DNA of 64,000 nucleotides, from assembly GCA_025351765.1 (NCBI GenBank), contig JANXVH010000059.1, forward strand, positions 1 through 64,000. Direction: 5' to 3'. The notes beneath the pieces were generated by a model. The model searched no databases. It was not told the DNA's origin and saw only the letters and a program-made list of their open reading frames with translations. The DNA is from Pedobacter sp. Its GTDB lineage: Bacteria; Bacteroidota; Bacteroidia; Sphingobacteriales; Sphingobacteriaceae. This document shows, one piece after another, positions 54,991-64,000 of this stretch. Every line of letters starts with the position of its first letter. Position 1 is the first letter of the stretch. Made by a program: the position numbers and the translations under genes.

Positions 54991-57885
54991 CTATTGTTTA
55001 AGCGTAAGCAGATATTCTGCAATGTTGGCAAGGTCCTTTTCGCTTAACTGAAGTGCTGAAGGCTCCGGCATAATTGAAGTCGAAAACTGCTTTCTACTCG
55101 CAATATCTGCGGCTTTAATGTTGTGTTTCCCACCTGCCATATCCTTTAAAACTACCATTTCTCCATCTCCCTGTAAAAAGCCAGATACCGTTGTGCCATC
55201 CTTCTTAGTTATTAACCAAGACTCATACCCAAAGGCCATGCCTGCGCTTGGGTTAACAATAGCATCAAGTAAACCGTTCTTTTCAAACTTCTTGTTAATC
55301 AAAGTAAGTTCCGGACCAATGCTGGCACCTTCTGTACCAATTTTATGGCAGGTAGTACATTTATCTTTAAAGAGTAGTCGGCCCAGCTTAGCATCCCCTT
55401 GCAATTTTGCAATCTTGGGAATGGAAAGCGCAGTAGTAACCCCTGGTTTTTTAAAATAATCGCTGGCCAGCACACGTACCGTTTGATCTGGATTGCTAAA
55501 TATTACTTTACTTATTTCATCAATAAGCGGTTTAGATAGCTTTTTATCTACAGCTAAACCGATCAGCATTTCTCCGCCCTCCTTTTCCTTTGCCATTATT
55601 TTAATAGCCTCTATTTTATCTGCGGCAGAGGTAGTCCCATTTTCTATTTTTAGCTTTTGAACAAGCATCTTTTTCTGAGCATCAGCGTCCTTATCAGGTC
55701 CTGTTGATGGCAACTCCATTTTAAAATTACTCCAGTCGTTACCCTGACGATAACGCAACCACCACAATGCCTGTTCTTTGATCTTAGCATCCTTATTATT
55801 CATCAGTCCCTGCATGGCATCTACTGCCCGCTGATCTTTAATGAAACCCAAGGTTACAATGGCTTGCTTCTGCTGATCGGCCGATAGCAGATCAGACCCA
55901 GCTCTTTGCTTTAACGCAGACACAGCGGCCTTAGGATGTAAACGCCAAACCAAATCAGCAAAGGCTTGGCTCCATTTAAGTGGCTCTCCCCCAAGCTTTG
56001 TATTAAGTATAGGATACAATTCTTCTTCTTTACCTTCAGCAGCCAATCCCAGAGCCTCCAGGTAATAGCGGTCGTTACCTTCGTATGCTACAGCAAGAGG
56101 CATAAACAATTCGCTCATCGCATTAAAAGGAAGGTTACGCATCGCTACTGCAACTTCTCTGCGTACCGCAACTGATGGATCCTTGCTCAACTGCATGGCA
56201 TAAGCACTTACACCTGGCTTAATCTCGCGCAAGGCACGGAAAGCTGCAATTCTTAAATTGGGATCATTGTTTTTCAGTGCTGCTTCCACTTCCGCAATTC
56301 CGCTGGCGCCCATATTAGAAAGCAACCAGATTGCCCTGGCTCTATAATAAGGGTTTGGAGATTCCAAAATTGCCTTTACATCTTTAATGGCTTTGTTTCC
56401 CTGTGCAGCAAGTAATACAAACCCGGCATTACGCACATTTACAGCCGGACTTAATAAAGCGTCTATCTGACCTTTAGTAGTTTTAAGACTGATTTTAGGA
56501 TTAATTAATTTTTTACCTTTTGGAGCAATACGATAAATGCGACCAGCTCCTGTAGTATCCGTCATTCTATGTCCGCCCACCATACTGTCATACCAATCGG
56601 CTACATAAATTGCACCATCGGTACCAATTGCTACATCACTCGGCCTAAACCATTTTGTTTTCTCATCTTGTCCAACAGAGCTCTGTGCCACTGCTACTTC
56701 ATCGTCAGACAATGAAGTGATCAAATTCTGGCGCTTCAGGTCGTAACCCGCACCCAAAACTGCTGGTTTATAAGCAAAAACTACATTACGGCCTGCATCG
56801 CAAGCCAATAGCATACCTCTGTATTTTTCACCCAGTGCATCGCCTTCATTAAACGCCACTCCAGTTGGAGAACCAGCTCCAGTATTGTCGCCATATGGAA
56901 GCACTCCAGGATCATCCTGATGCCAGTGAGCAGCAGCGGTTGACTGGCCTGGTCTGCGATCTGCTTCCCAACGCCTAGTTCCATCTGTACTTGCATAGCC
57001 CATATTGGCTCCTTCCATCAACCAGGAAACCCTAACGCCCCTATTACCATCATCGTCATTATCATTCTGCCACATATTCCCATATGAATCCACAGTAAAC
57101 TCATAAGAGTTACGGAAATTATGACCTAACACCCGCAAACCGGTACCATCAGGATTGACACGCATGGCGATTCCACCAACCCAGATCTTCCCGTCATCAC
57201 TCACCAAGCCACCTTTGTTGGTATTGTTATACGGCGAACCACCATTATAATTACTTCCTGCCCTTAAATTCCAGCCGGCTTTGTCAGTAACCATATGCGG
57301 ACCAGCATTACCTGCATTGAAATAATATTTACCATCGGGCCCAGCAATCATGGCATGTAAACTATGATCATGATCCTTACCACCAAAGCCAGTTAAAAAC
57401 ACTTCCTTTTTATCCGGCTTATCATCCCCATTCTCATCGGTATAAACAATGATAGAAGGCGCACATGACACAATAATCTTATTTCCAATCACCGCAATTC
57501 CTAAGGGAGCAATCAGGTCTTTATCCTGAACAAATACTTTTGAAGTCTCTGCAACTCCATCTCCATCCTTGTCCTCCAATATCACTACCCGATCGCCTTC
57601 TGCTCTATCCTTAAATTGGGGAGCCTTATTGTTATACTTACGATAATTTACAGCTTCCGTAACCCAAATACGCCCTTTAATATCCACATCAATATTTGTT
57701 GGATTATAAAATTTTGGAGATTCTGCCCATAGTGTAGCCTCCAGATCGTCCGGCAAAAAGAGTTTTGTTTGATCCGATTTGTATTTTTCCTCAAGTTTAA
57801 GTGTATCGTTTTTGATCAGGGTATATCCCGATAGTACCGTTAGCACCGCTGCAATGGCAATAAGTTTGGTCTTCATGGTTATCAT
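54991..57885 (-). CDS. Beta-propeller/HEAT/cytochrome c protein (PVC-type haem-binding family)
   Basis: A 964-residue secreted protein with three modules. The N-terminal part is a six-bladed propeller of membrane-bound dehydrogenase type (NPTNIDVDIKGRIWVTEA, GIAVIGNKIIVSC and DVAIGTDGAIYVADW). Residues about 490-800 are HEAT repeats (helix pairs such as NPNLRIAAFRALREI). A C-terminal cytochrome c domain binds haem through CTTCH (residues about 843-847) with a Met in SIMPEPS. These proteins are thought to oxidise a carbohydrate or alcohol and pass electrons to the haem, but no activity is proven. The start could also be 57876. Confidence 0.85.
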   Translation of the reverse strand: MITMKTKLIAIAAVLTVLSGYTLIKNDTLKLEEKYKSDQTKLFLPDDLEATLWAESPKFYNPTNIDVDIKGRIWVTEAVNYRKYNNKAPQFKDRAEGDRVVILEDKDGDGVAETSKVFVQDKDLIAPLGIAVIGNKIIVSCAPSIIVYTDENGDDKPDKKEVFLTGFGGKDHDHSLHAMIAGPDGKYYFNAGNAGPHMVTDKAGWNLRAGSNYNGGSPYNNTNKGGLVSDDGKIWVGGIAMRVNPDGTGLRVLGHNFRNSYEFTVDSYGNMWQNDNDDDGNRGVRVSWLMEGANMGYASTDGTRRWEADRRPGQSTAAAHWHQDDPGVLPYGDNTGAGSPTGVAFNEGDALGEKYRGMLLACDAGRNVVFAYKPAVLGAGYDLKRQNLITSLSDDEVAVAQSSVGQDEKTKWFRPSDVAIGTDGAIYVADWYDSMVGGHRMTDTTGAGRIYRIAPKGKKLINPKISLKTTKGQIDALLSPAVNVRNAGFVLLAAQGNKAIKDVKAILESPNPYYRARAIWLLSNMGASGIAEVEAALKNNDPNLRIAAFRALREIKPGVSAYAMQLSKDPSVAVRREVAVAMRNLPFNAMSELFMPLAVAYEGNDRYYLEALGLAAEGKEEELYPILNTKLGGEPLKWSQAFADLVWRLHPKAAVSALKQRAGSDLLSADQQKQAIVTLGFIKDQRAVDAMQGLMNNKDAKIKEQALWWLRYRQGNDWSNFKMELPSTGPDKDADAQKKMLVQKLKIENGTTSAADKIEAIKIMAKEKEGGEMLIGLAVDKKLSKPLIDEISKVIFSNPDQTVRVLASDYFKKPGVTTALSIPKIAKLQGDAKLGRLLFKDKCTTCHKIGTEGASIGPELTLINKKFEKNGLLDAIVNPSAGMAFGYESWLITKKDGTTVSGFLQGDGEMVVLKDMAGGKHNIKAADIASRKQFSTSIMPEPSALQLSEKDLANIAEYLLTLKQ

Positions 57886-57928
57886 TTGGTTACGAGCCAA
57901 CAATATAATAAACTTCTTTGGAAAATTT

Positions 57929-57936
57929 TATCTTTG
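57929..57936 (+). promoter_or_regulatory. -7 box (TATCTTTG) directly before namZ
   Basis: TATCTTTG matches TAnnTTTG and ends 6 nt before the ATG at 57943, arguing for that start over the longer frame. Confidence 0.5.
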
Positions 57937-57942
57937 TTTACT

Positions 57943-59217
57943 ATGAAATCATACTTTGTACATTTTGTTATTTCAACATTCCTTGTCATTTCCTTCCAGG
58001 CTTGCGGATCCACTCCAAAGATTATATTAAATAGTACAATACCTAATCCCTACAAAGTAAATCCGGAAGCTATAGATCCGCCGAAGTCGAATAAGCTGAT
58101 CACAGGGGCTGAGCAAACCGCATTGTATGTTCCTTATTTAAAGGGAAAACGGGTAGGTATGGTTGTTAATCCTACCTCTATTATCGGCACACAAACATCA
58201 GTAGATAGCCTCCTGAAATTAGGGGTGCAGATTGTAAAAATCTTTGGTCCGGAACATGGCTTTAGGGGCAATGCCAGCGCTGGCGTTAGTGTGGCCGATG
58301 ATATTGATGCTAACACCGGCATTAAAGCGATCTCTTTATATGGCAAGCACACCATTCCTACTAAAGAAGATTTGGCCGATGTTGATATCATGATATTTGA
58401 CATCCAGGATGTTGGCGTTCGTTTTTATACTTATATCAATACCCTGCAACACGTAATGGAAGCCTGTGCGGCAAATAATAAAGAAGTAATGATACTGGAC
58501 AGACCCAATCCAAATGGCTTTTATATAGATGGGCCAATATTAAACCCACAGTTTAAATCGGGTATTGGTTTAAAGCCTATTCCAATTGTACATGGCTTAA
58601 CCGTGGCAGAGTATGCACAAATGCTAAACGGAGAAGGTTGGTTGGATAATATGCTAAAGTGCAAACTGAAAATTATTAAAGTGGCCAACTACACGCACAA
58701 TACGCCTTATGAGTTGCCAGTTAAGCCATCACCAAATCTAAACACGCCACAATCCATCTTGTTATATCCATCCATCTGCTTATTTGAAGGTACCTATTTA
58801 AACCATGGAAGGGGAACGCAATTCCCCTTTACCATTATTGGCTCTCCTTTCCTAAAAGGAAAATACAGCTTCTCTTACACACCTAAAAGCATTAAGGGGA
58901 TGGCTGAGACGCCTTTATTTATGAACCAGGAATGTTTTGGCCTTGATTTAAGAAACTATGATACTGCTAAAATTAGAAAAGAGAAAAAGTTAAACCTGAG
59001 CTGGATGATAGAATTATACAATGCATCACCCAATAAAGCCGATTTTTTCAACACAAAATTGAGTAACCAGATGGGCACAATAGAACGGTTAATTGGCGTA
59101 GCAGATTTCAGGAATCAGGTAATTGCAGGCAAATCAGAAAAGGAAATCAGGGCTAGCTGGGAACCGGGATTAAGCCAATACAAAACAATGCGCAAGAAAT
59201 ATCTGTTGTATGATTAA
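57943..59217 (+). CDS. namZ: DUF1343 protein, exo-beta-N-acetylmuramidase NamZ family (GH171)
   Basis: A 424-residue lipoprotein-like protein (SFQAC, lipid Cys at 21). DUF1343 members include NamZ, which removes N-acetylmuramic acid from the non-reducing end of peptidoglycan fragments. Conserved segments include GMVVNPTS, FGPEHGFRG, DIMIFDIQDVGVRFYTYI, LDRPNPNGF and the C-terminal YPSICLFEGTYLNHGRGT. It would feed cell-wall recycling or degradation. The ATG at 57943 is supported by the -7 box. Confidence 0.87.
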   Translation: MKSYFVHFVISTFLVISFQACGSTPKIILNSTIPNPYKVNPEAIDPPKSNKLITGAEQTALYVPYLKGKRVGMVVNPTSIIGTQTSVDSLLKLGVQIVKIFGPEHGFRGNASAGVSVADDIDANTGIKAISLYGKHTIPTKEDLADVDIMIFDIQDVGVRFYTYINTLQHVMEACAANNKEVMILDRPNPNGFYIDGPILNPQFKSGIGLKPIPIVHGLTVAEYAQMLNGEGWLDNMLKCKLKIIKVANYTHNTPYELPVKPSPNLNTPQSILLYPSICLFEGTYLNHGRGTQFPFTIIGSPFLKGKYSFSYTPKSIKGMAETPLFMNQECFGLDLRNYDTAKIRKEKKLNLSWMIELYNASPNKADFFNTKLSNQMGTIERLIGVADFRNQVIAGKSEKEIRASWEPGLSQYKTMRKKYLLYD

Positions 59218-60299
59218 GCAGCTTTCTTCTTTCGGGTTTTAGATTTAACCTTCACAACTTTTTTCTGTGTCTCTTTTAAGAAAGTCATCAAAACCTTTTC
59301 ATCATTTTCCATTGCTGTAGCACTTACTGCAGGTTGTGTATTTACTTTCTTTAAATACTTAGTAAGTTCGTTGTTCTCAAAGGCTTCCAGCAGTATAGGA
59401 TATACGTAGGAGCTTTTGCAAACTGCCCGTGTATTACCTAATTTGCTGGCCACACAATCCAAAACTTCTAAGACCACTTTCTTCTTAGGCTTGTCTACAT
59501 CTTTGGTATAACATTTGGCCAATTGCCTCAGTGCCTCCAGTGTTCCACCCCAGGTCCTGAAATCTTTAGCTGTAAAATCGCAACCAGTAATCTCCTTTAT
59601 GTAGTTGTTGATCTTACCAGAATCTATCGGTTTATGCTCTTTCCCTTCAGTATAGTATTGAAATAAATCCTGTCCGGGTATTTCCATACACTTTTTAACC
59701 AGCTTGGCGAGCGTCTTGTCATTAAGGTCTAAATTCTGCTGTACTCCTTTTTTGCCAATAAAGTTCAGTTTTAAATGATTGCCTTCTATTTTAACATGTT
59801 TGTTTCTTAGTGTTGTTAAACCGTAACTTCCGTAAAGTTGTTTGTACGACTCATTACCTACACGGACCAACGTTTTTAGCATTACCTGCATACAAATAGC
59901 CAACACCTTTTGCTCATCAAACTCCTTTCTGCGCACATCTTTAGTTATCCTTTTACGGGCTTCAGGCAGCGATTTTCCGAATTCCAGTAGTCTGAAATAC
60001 TTAGTGTCAGACCGGCGTGAAGTCCAGTCGGCATGATACTTATATTGTTTTCTTCCTGCAGCATCCAAACCTGTTACTTGCAGATATGCACTCTTCCTGT
60101 TCGCAATCCACACATTTGTCCATGCCGGAGGTATAACCAGTGTCTTTATCCTGCCAAGCTGATCATCATCTGTTATGTGCTTGCCGTCTTTATCCTCATA
60201 GTGAAAGTTACCAGGGTTGCCTTTGCGGTATATGCCTGGCTGACTATCCGTTGCAAAAGTTAGTCCGCTTGATTTAATTTCTTCCAGAGTTTGTACCAT
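59214..60299 (-). CDS. DNA topoisomerase IB
   Basis: A 361-residue poxvirus-type topoisomerase I. The N-terminal domain (PGIYRKGNPGNFHYED, RIKTLVIPPAWTNVWI) and catalytic domain (KALAICMQVMLKTLVRVGNE-like, AKDFRTWGGTLEALR and the active Tyr region KSSYVYP) are present, with a Lys-rich tail. It relaxes supercoils through a 3'-phosphotyrosyl intermediate. The longer frame to 60911 is antisense to fmt and is not used. It is divergent from fmt, and the stop overlaps namZ by 4 nt. Confidence 0.92.
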   Translation of the reverse strand: MVQTLEEIKSSGLTFATDSQPGIYRKGNPGNFHYEDKDGKHITDDDQLGRIKTLVIPPAWTNVWIANRKSAYLQVTGLDAAGRKQYKYHADWTSRRSDTKYFRLLEFGKSLPEARKRITKDVRRKEFDEQKVLAICMQVMLKTLVRVGNESYKQLYGSYGLTTLRNKHVKIEGNHLKLNFIGKKGVQQNLDLNDKTLAKLVKKCMEIPGQDLFQYYTEGKEHKPIDSGKINNYIKEITGCDFTAKDFRTWGGTLEALRQLAKCYTKDVDKPKKKVVLEVLDCVASKLGNTRAVCKSSYVYPILLEAFENNELTKYLKKVNTQPAVSATAMENDEKVLMTFLKETQKKVVKVKSKTRKKKAA

Positions 60300-60319
60300 A
60301 AAAATGCAGAAATATGCGT

Positions 60320-60327
60320 TAAATTTG
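60320..60327 (+). promoter_or_regulatory. -7 box (TAAATTTG) of fmt
   Basis: TAAATTTG matches the consensus and ends 27 nt before the fmt ATG at 60355, giving a normal leader. Confidence 0.5.
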
Positions 60328-60354
60328 ATTGCTGTTACACATAAACATAAGATG

Positions 60355-61263
60355 ATGAAAATAGTTTTTATGGGTACCCCCGATTTTGCAGTTGCTTCAT
60401 TAAATGCCCTTGTAGAAGCCGGATTTGAGGTAGCCGCAGTTGTTACCGCTGCGGATAAACCTGCCGGTCGCGGACAAAAATTACAGGAAAGTGCCGTAAA
60501 GCAATATGCAGCGCAAAAAGGAATAAAGGTATTGCAGCCATTAAAATTGAAAGACCCTGAATTTATAGAAGAACTTAAATCCATAGGTGCAAACCTGCAG
60601 GTAGTGGTTGCTTTCAGAATGTTACCTGAAATAGTCTGGAATATGCCTGCCAAAGGCACTATAAACTTACACGCAAGCCTATTGCCCCAATATCGTGGTG
60701 CTGCTCCAATTAACCACGCCATCATCAATGGAGAAAAAGAAAGCGGTGTAACTACCTTCTTTTTAAAACAGGAGATTGATACGGGAGATATCATTTTCGC
60801 TGAAAAGGTGACTATTGCAACCGATGATAGCGCTGGGCAGTTGCATGACAACCTAATGGAAGTTGGTGCAGGATTGCTTGTAAAAACAGTAAAGGCTATA
60901 GCGGCTGGCAATTACCAAGAGCAACCGCAACTGCAAAGCGATGAACTCAAGCACGCACCAAAAATATTTAAAGACGACTGCTTAATTAACTGGAATCAGC
61001 CAGCTCAAACTGTTCACAATATGATCAGGGGACTTAGTCCCTACCCTACTGCTTTTACTAAATTGAATGATAAAACACTTAAGGTCTTCAAAGCAGAATT
61101 GGAAGATAACGAACCTACTATTACTGCCGGAGGATTTCTAACGGATGGAAAGACCTTTTTAAAGTTTGCAACTAAAGATGGTTTTATTAAATTGCTTGAT
61201 GTTCAATATGAAGGAAAAAAAAGAATGACTGTTGAAGAGTTCCTGAGAGGCGTAAGGTTGTAA
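60355..61263 (+). CDS. fmt: Methionyl-tRNA formyltransferase
   Basis: A 302-residue enzyme that formylates Met-tRNA(fMet) with 10-formyl-THF. The Rossmann domain starts at KIVFMGTPDFA, and the catalytic Asn-His-Asp region contains TINLHASLLPQYRGAAPI and QEIDTGDI. The C-terminal OB domain contains IRGLSPYPTAFT. Two ATGs (60352, 60355) are possible; upstream codons lack family sequence. It is monocistronic. Confidence 0.96.
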   Translation: MKIVFMGTPDFAVASLNALVEAGFEVAAVVTAADKPAGRGQKLQESAVKQYAAQKGIKVLQPLKLKDPEFIEELKSIGANLQVVVAFRMLPEIVWNMPAKGTINLHASLLPQYRGAAPINHAIINGEKESGVTTFFLKQEIDTGDIIFAEKVTIATDDSAGQLHDNLMEVGAGLLVKTVKAIAAGNYQEQPQLQSDELKHAPKIFKDDCLINWNQPAQTVHNMIRGLSPYPTAFTKLNDKTLKVFKAELEDNEPTITAGGFLTDGKTFLKFATKDGFIKLLDVQYEGKKRMTVEEFLRGVRL

Positions 61264-61372
61264 CACATAAAACACCGTCTTTGCACCATCTCATTACCAT
61301 CTCAATACCGTATTGTCGCCGACTAGTGTCGTTGTATAGCTGATTAAAGCACGATCTACCTTAGAAACCGTA

Positions 61373-64000
61373 TTATTTTACCTTCATCTTCTTCATACCA
61401 CTTCCAACGCTGCCGCTCATATCCGCTCCTTCAACACTAATGGTATAATTACCGGCAAGATCAGAAGTGTAGAATGAAACCTTAGCCCGTCCATTGGCAT
61501 CCGTAACTACATTAGGTTCCCAGAATAAAGTAGATCGGAAATCTGGTTCTGCGGTGTCTGCAGCCTTGGCGGTATACATCGGACTGTAAAAATGCTGTGG
61601 GTATAGAATAGGAAGCGGTCTATAGGTTACAACTCCCGGCTTGTTATTAACATGATAACCAGCACCATTAAGTGTTGTAATAGTCAGCACAGCGAAATAA
61701 TATGATCTTATCTGCTGTAACCCAGTATATGTTACTTCCAAACCACTAAACGTCTCAATCTGATAATAACTTAAGGCGTCTACCATTTGTTCCACAGAAG
61801 TTGAATCATCAATTGCAACATCTAAATCTAAATTTCGGCCGTCTATTACAATATCTTTAGATAAAATACCCCTGTACTTCCCAAAGGCAAACATCACCGG
61901 GCCACCAGAAATTTCCCAATTTCTAAATATTTTAAATCCCGGGATCTTCTGTTTAAGCAATTGGTACAAGCTCATTACCCCTGATTCTCTAATATCTTGT
62001 TGATCAAATGCAAGATCTGCCACACCCTTACTGGTGAAAGGTCTTCTGGAACCTTTTATATTTTTTTGAGTTGCAATATTCACCTCGTTTAAACGTATTC
62101 CCATACCTTTTACACCATATTCTTCAGCTTTCGCTGCAATTCTTTTTACATAATTGACTTGTGCAGTATCCGTATTTACATACCATGGCAGGGCTGAACT
62201 CTTAATCATAGATGGTATTTCTGGTGCATTAAAGCGTTCTACGGTAATTCCACCAAAGGTCATCTCCTTGCCTTTAAGGGTTCTTGCCTGAATAAAGAAC
62301 GATCCACTATCAATAGCAGGCAGGCTCTTAAACGTATAACGACCTTGTAAATCTGTAACGGTAGTCGTTATAAAAGCCGGCTTTTTAGAAGAAATCAATA
62401 CCGGAACATTCGCTACCGGCTTTTTGAAGATATTGGTGACAACACCACTTACCTTAAACTCTTTTTCTGCTTGATATTTCGGCATCTTCTCGCTAAAAAC
62501 ATCATTCCAGCTATAACCTGTCCACCCTTGTGTAAGCATTAAATTGTCTAAAGCACGCCAGGCGTTGTTTTCTTTTCTGTTCAAATAATATCCTGGAGAT
62601 TCCACCATCCCCTTTAAATCAGCAGACAATAACAAACTTGCACCTATACTGCCGTTCCCTGTGCTATCGGACTTAACCTGACTATCATCCGTTATAGCTA
62701 GTGAGAAATTACCTTTAACAGGTATGCCCGTTTTATCTTTAACCTGTATTACCAACTCAACACTATCCCGCTTCATATAAGACGCTTTATTCTGATCAAC
62801 CTGAACAAACAACTGATCTTTATGGTCTACAAATACGGCGCGCTCATTTATCGGTCTTTTCCCCTTAAATAGCGTCAACTTGGAAACTCCGGTGGGAAGT
62901 TTATTTTTAGCAATATTTATTTCCTGATTATTGGAGTCTATCTTTTGCCAAAAATTCATTACTCCTTTTGACGTACTGATTAGGTAATACGCACTATCTG
63001 CATTCAATGCATCTAGTGAGGCATTTATACTAACCTTGATGGCAGCATTAGCTTCAAAGTTATCTGCGTGCAGAACAGTACCTGAAGGTTCTATTGTAGG
63101 AAAGGCGTAATTTTTACTCAAAACTCCCAATATGTTTAATTTTGCCGTATATAATTCAGCAGCTTTTGGGGTAAATTCAAATGACCCCATACCATTATGT
63201 AGCGTTTCAAACTGAAGCATTTCGGTTCCTTTACTATCAAACACACTACCTGATACAGCTATTCCTTTACCATCTTCTCCTATGGCTTTAAATCCAACCA
63301 CCGACCTTAACCCTGCCACTAAATGACCACCTTCGGGTAAAAACTGAATGTCTATTTTTCCCTTTCTGTTAATGGTAAGTGGTACCTGCAATATTTGCAC
63401 GCCCTCTTCCTCATTTACATTCCTGATCTCTACCCTAAGTATTTTTCCGTCAGTTCTATCCTTTAGGAGTTTGCTAAACTGAAGATTACCTTCCTGGTTG
63501 GTATGCATCTTCTCATTAAAGATCCAATGGTCGCCTTCATAAACCTTCACTTCTAACTCTCTTAGCCCCACCGGTGATTTATCTGCACGTTGCAGATTGA
63601 TGTTAACATCTAGTTGATCTCTCTCTTGAACCCGGTTAATCTCTGCCTTCGAATTGACAAGCCAGGTATTCACTTTAGGAATCCCCAAATAAAATCTTTT
63701 ACTAAAAATATAATCCTCACCAAAATTCTGCATCCAATTGGTATAAGCCCTTAAAATGTAGCCCCCTTCATGAAATATTTTAGCGGGCAGAGGTATTTGT
63801 CCCCATCCCATACCATTTGTAATGGGTATACTAATTCTTCTAACCACCTCAGAACTGTCGTTATCCAGCTCTAGGTAAAGCAGTTTACTTTGTTTAGAAG
63901 CTGATAACTTTGCACCATCCATTACGTAACTTTTAAACCATAATGTATCACCTATATTATAATAAGGTTTATCGGTATGTACATATACCTTCTCCAATGG
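61373..64000 (-). CDS. Large surface protein with MG2-like and TonB-plug-like domains (5' end cut by window)
   Basis: 875 codons are visible; the frame runs off the window edge, so the signal peptide and start are missing. The first visible residues (EKVYVHTDKPYYNIGDTLWF) are an MG2-like beta-sandwich as in alpha-2-macroglobulin-type proteins. A carboxypeptidase-regulatory/CNA-B-like domain occurs around residues 510-570 (KEFKVSGVVTNIFKKPV), followed by a TonB receptor plug-like segment (GVMSLYQLLKQKIPGF, VIDGRNLD). The tail has a beta-sandwich (RSTLFWEPNVVTDANGRAKVSFYTSD). Proteins of this build are anchored outside in Bacteroidota; their function is unknown. Confidence 0.75.
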   Translation of the reverse strand, partial: PLEKVYVHTDKPYYNIGDTLWFKSYVMDGAKLSASKQSKLLYLELDNDSSEVVRRISIPITNGMGWGQIPLPAKIFHEGGYILRAYTNWMQNFGEDYIFSKRFYLGIPKVNTWLVNSKAEINRVQERDQLDVNINLQRADKSPVGLRELEVKVYEGDHWIFNEKMHTNQEGNLQFSKLLKDRTDGKILRVEIRNVNEEEGVQILQVPLTINRKGKIDIQFLPEGGHLVAGLRSVVGFKAIGEDGKGIAVSGSVFDSKGTEMLQFETLHNGMGSFEFTPKAAELYTAKLNILGVLSKNYAFPTIEPSGTVLHADNFEANAAIKVSINASLDALNADSAYYLISTSKGVMNFWQKIDSNNQEINIAKNKLPTGVSKLTLFKGKRPINERAVFVDHKDQLFVQVDQNKASYMKRDSVELVIQVKDKTGIPVKGNFSLAITDDSQVKSDSTGNGSIGASLLLSADLKGMVESPGYYLNRKENNAWRALDNLMLTQGWTGYSWNDVFSEKMPKYQAEKEFKVSGVVTNIFKKPVANVPVLISSKKPAFITTTVTDLQGRYTFKSLPAIDSGSFFIQARTLKGKEMTFGGITVERFNAPEIPSMIKSSALPWYVNTDTAQVNYVKRIAAKAEEYGVKGMGIRLNEVNIATQKNIKGSRRPFTSKGVADLAFDQQDIRESGVMSLYQLLKQKIPGFKIFRNWEISGGPVMFAFGKYRGILSKDIVIDGRNLDLDVAIDDSTSVEQMVDALSYYQIETFSGLEVTYTGLQQIRSYYFAVLTITTLNGAGYHVNNKPGVVTYRPLPILYPQHFYSPMYTAKAADTAEPDFRSTLFWEPNVVTDANGRAKVSFYTSDLAGNYTISVEGADMSGSVGSGMKKMKVK

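Noticed and set aside
57886..57942. Longer NamZ frame starting at 57886
   Set aside because: It starts with TTG, overlaps the -7 box and delays the lipoprotein signal; the ATG at 57943 fits better.
60300..60911. N-terminal extension of topoisomerase IB to 565 residues
   Set aside because: The extra 204 codons are antisense to fmt, are Cys/Ser/Pro-rich and unlike the family, while the ATG at 60299 gives the normal length.
63995..63997. Start codon of the last protein at 63997
   Set aside because: The codon is TTG in an MG2-type domain with no signal peptide; homologous proteins carry a signal peptide before this point, so the gene continues past the window.
1..64000. CRISPR arrays, rRNA operon, prophage or intact insertion sequence
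   Set aside because: No regularly spaced repeats, rRNA motifs, integrase or transposase sequence was found on either strand.

Overview
The window is a chromosomal segment from a member of the Bacteroidota, most likely a Pedobacter-like member of the Sphingobacteriaceae. The signs are an AT-rich genome, promoter -7 boxes of the form TAnnTTTG, few Shine-Dalgarno sites, a lipidated TamA homologue (TamL), a type IX secretion plug-domain protein, stand-alone MnmD, a lipoprotein-type clade II nitrous oxide reductase, and many secreted glycan hydrolases. No rRNA, CRISPR array, intact transposase, integrase or prophage gene was seen.

Layout. 1-11 kb is housekeeping: the end of a patatin-like phospholipase, a small membrane protein, TamL, a TrmH-family RNA methyltransferase, tRNA-Cys followed by a 58-residue basic protein and a terminator, PyrD, an ABC-F ATPase overlapping a T9SS plug-domain protein, a cytoplasmic alpha-amylase, an acyl-CoA thioesterase and an EVE protein. 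11.2-11.6 kb is a scar holding the 3' remnant of a LysR regulator gene and a hairpin of 11-bp repeats. 11.85-18.2 kb is a compact minus-strand N2O reductase operon (cytochrome c, nosZ, membrane protein, nosL, nosD, nosF, nosY) with an FNR-type site upstream and hairpins after its first two genes. 18.5-24.4 kb has a GH43 enzyme, a sialate O-acetylesterase-like protein and a large zinc metalloprotease.

24.5-37 kb is again housekeeping: HolA divergent from an HsdR_N nuclease-fold protein, valyl-tRNA synthetase broken by one in-frame TAG, an EamA transporter, an M13 peptidase, a YjbR protein, MnmD, an AI-2E-type transporter, MazG and a degenerate DEAD-box helicase. 37.3-43.4 kb is a translesion mutagenesis cassette (imuA-imuB-dnaE2) facing an AlkB-like gene across a region with two inverted palindromes. 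43.4-49.6 kb is a carbohydrate block (two GH76 enzymes, secreted aldose epimerase, esterase, VCBS-repeat protein) without SusC/SusD. 49.7-64 kb holds DinB, a Pif1-like helicase, a clan-A glycosidase, a LolC/E-like permease, a propeller/HEAT/cytochrome c protein, NamZ (DUF1343), topoisomerase IB, Fmt and the 3' part of a large surface protein cut by the window edge.

How the parts work together. The nos genes would let the cell respire N2O, with electrons delivered by the lipoprotein cytochrome and copper site maturation by NosL and NosDFY. The ImuA/ImuB/DnaE2 set would carry out damage-induced mutagenesis. The secreted hydrolases would strip mannans, xylans and acetylated sugars. The observations most worth a second look are the amber codon in valS, the twin palindrome at imuA, the FNR box and intercistronic hairpins of the nos operon, and a recurring pattern of -7 boxes only 4-9 nt from start codons, which suggests leaderless mRNAs.
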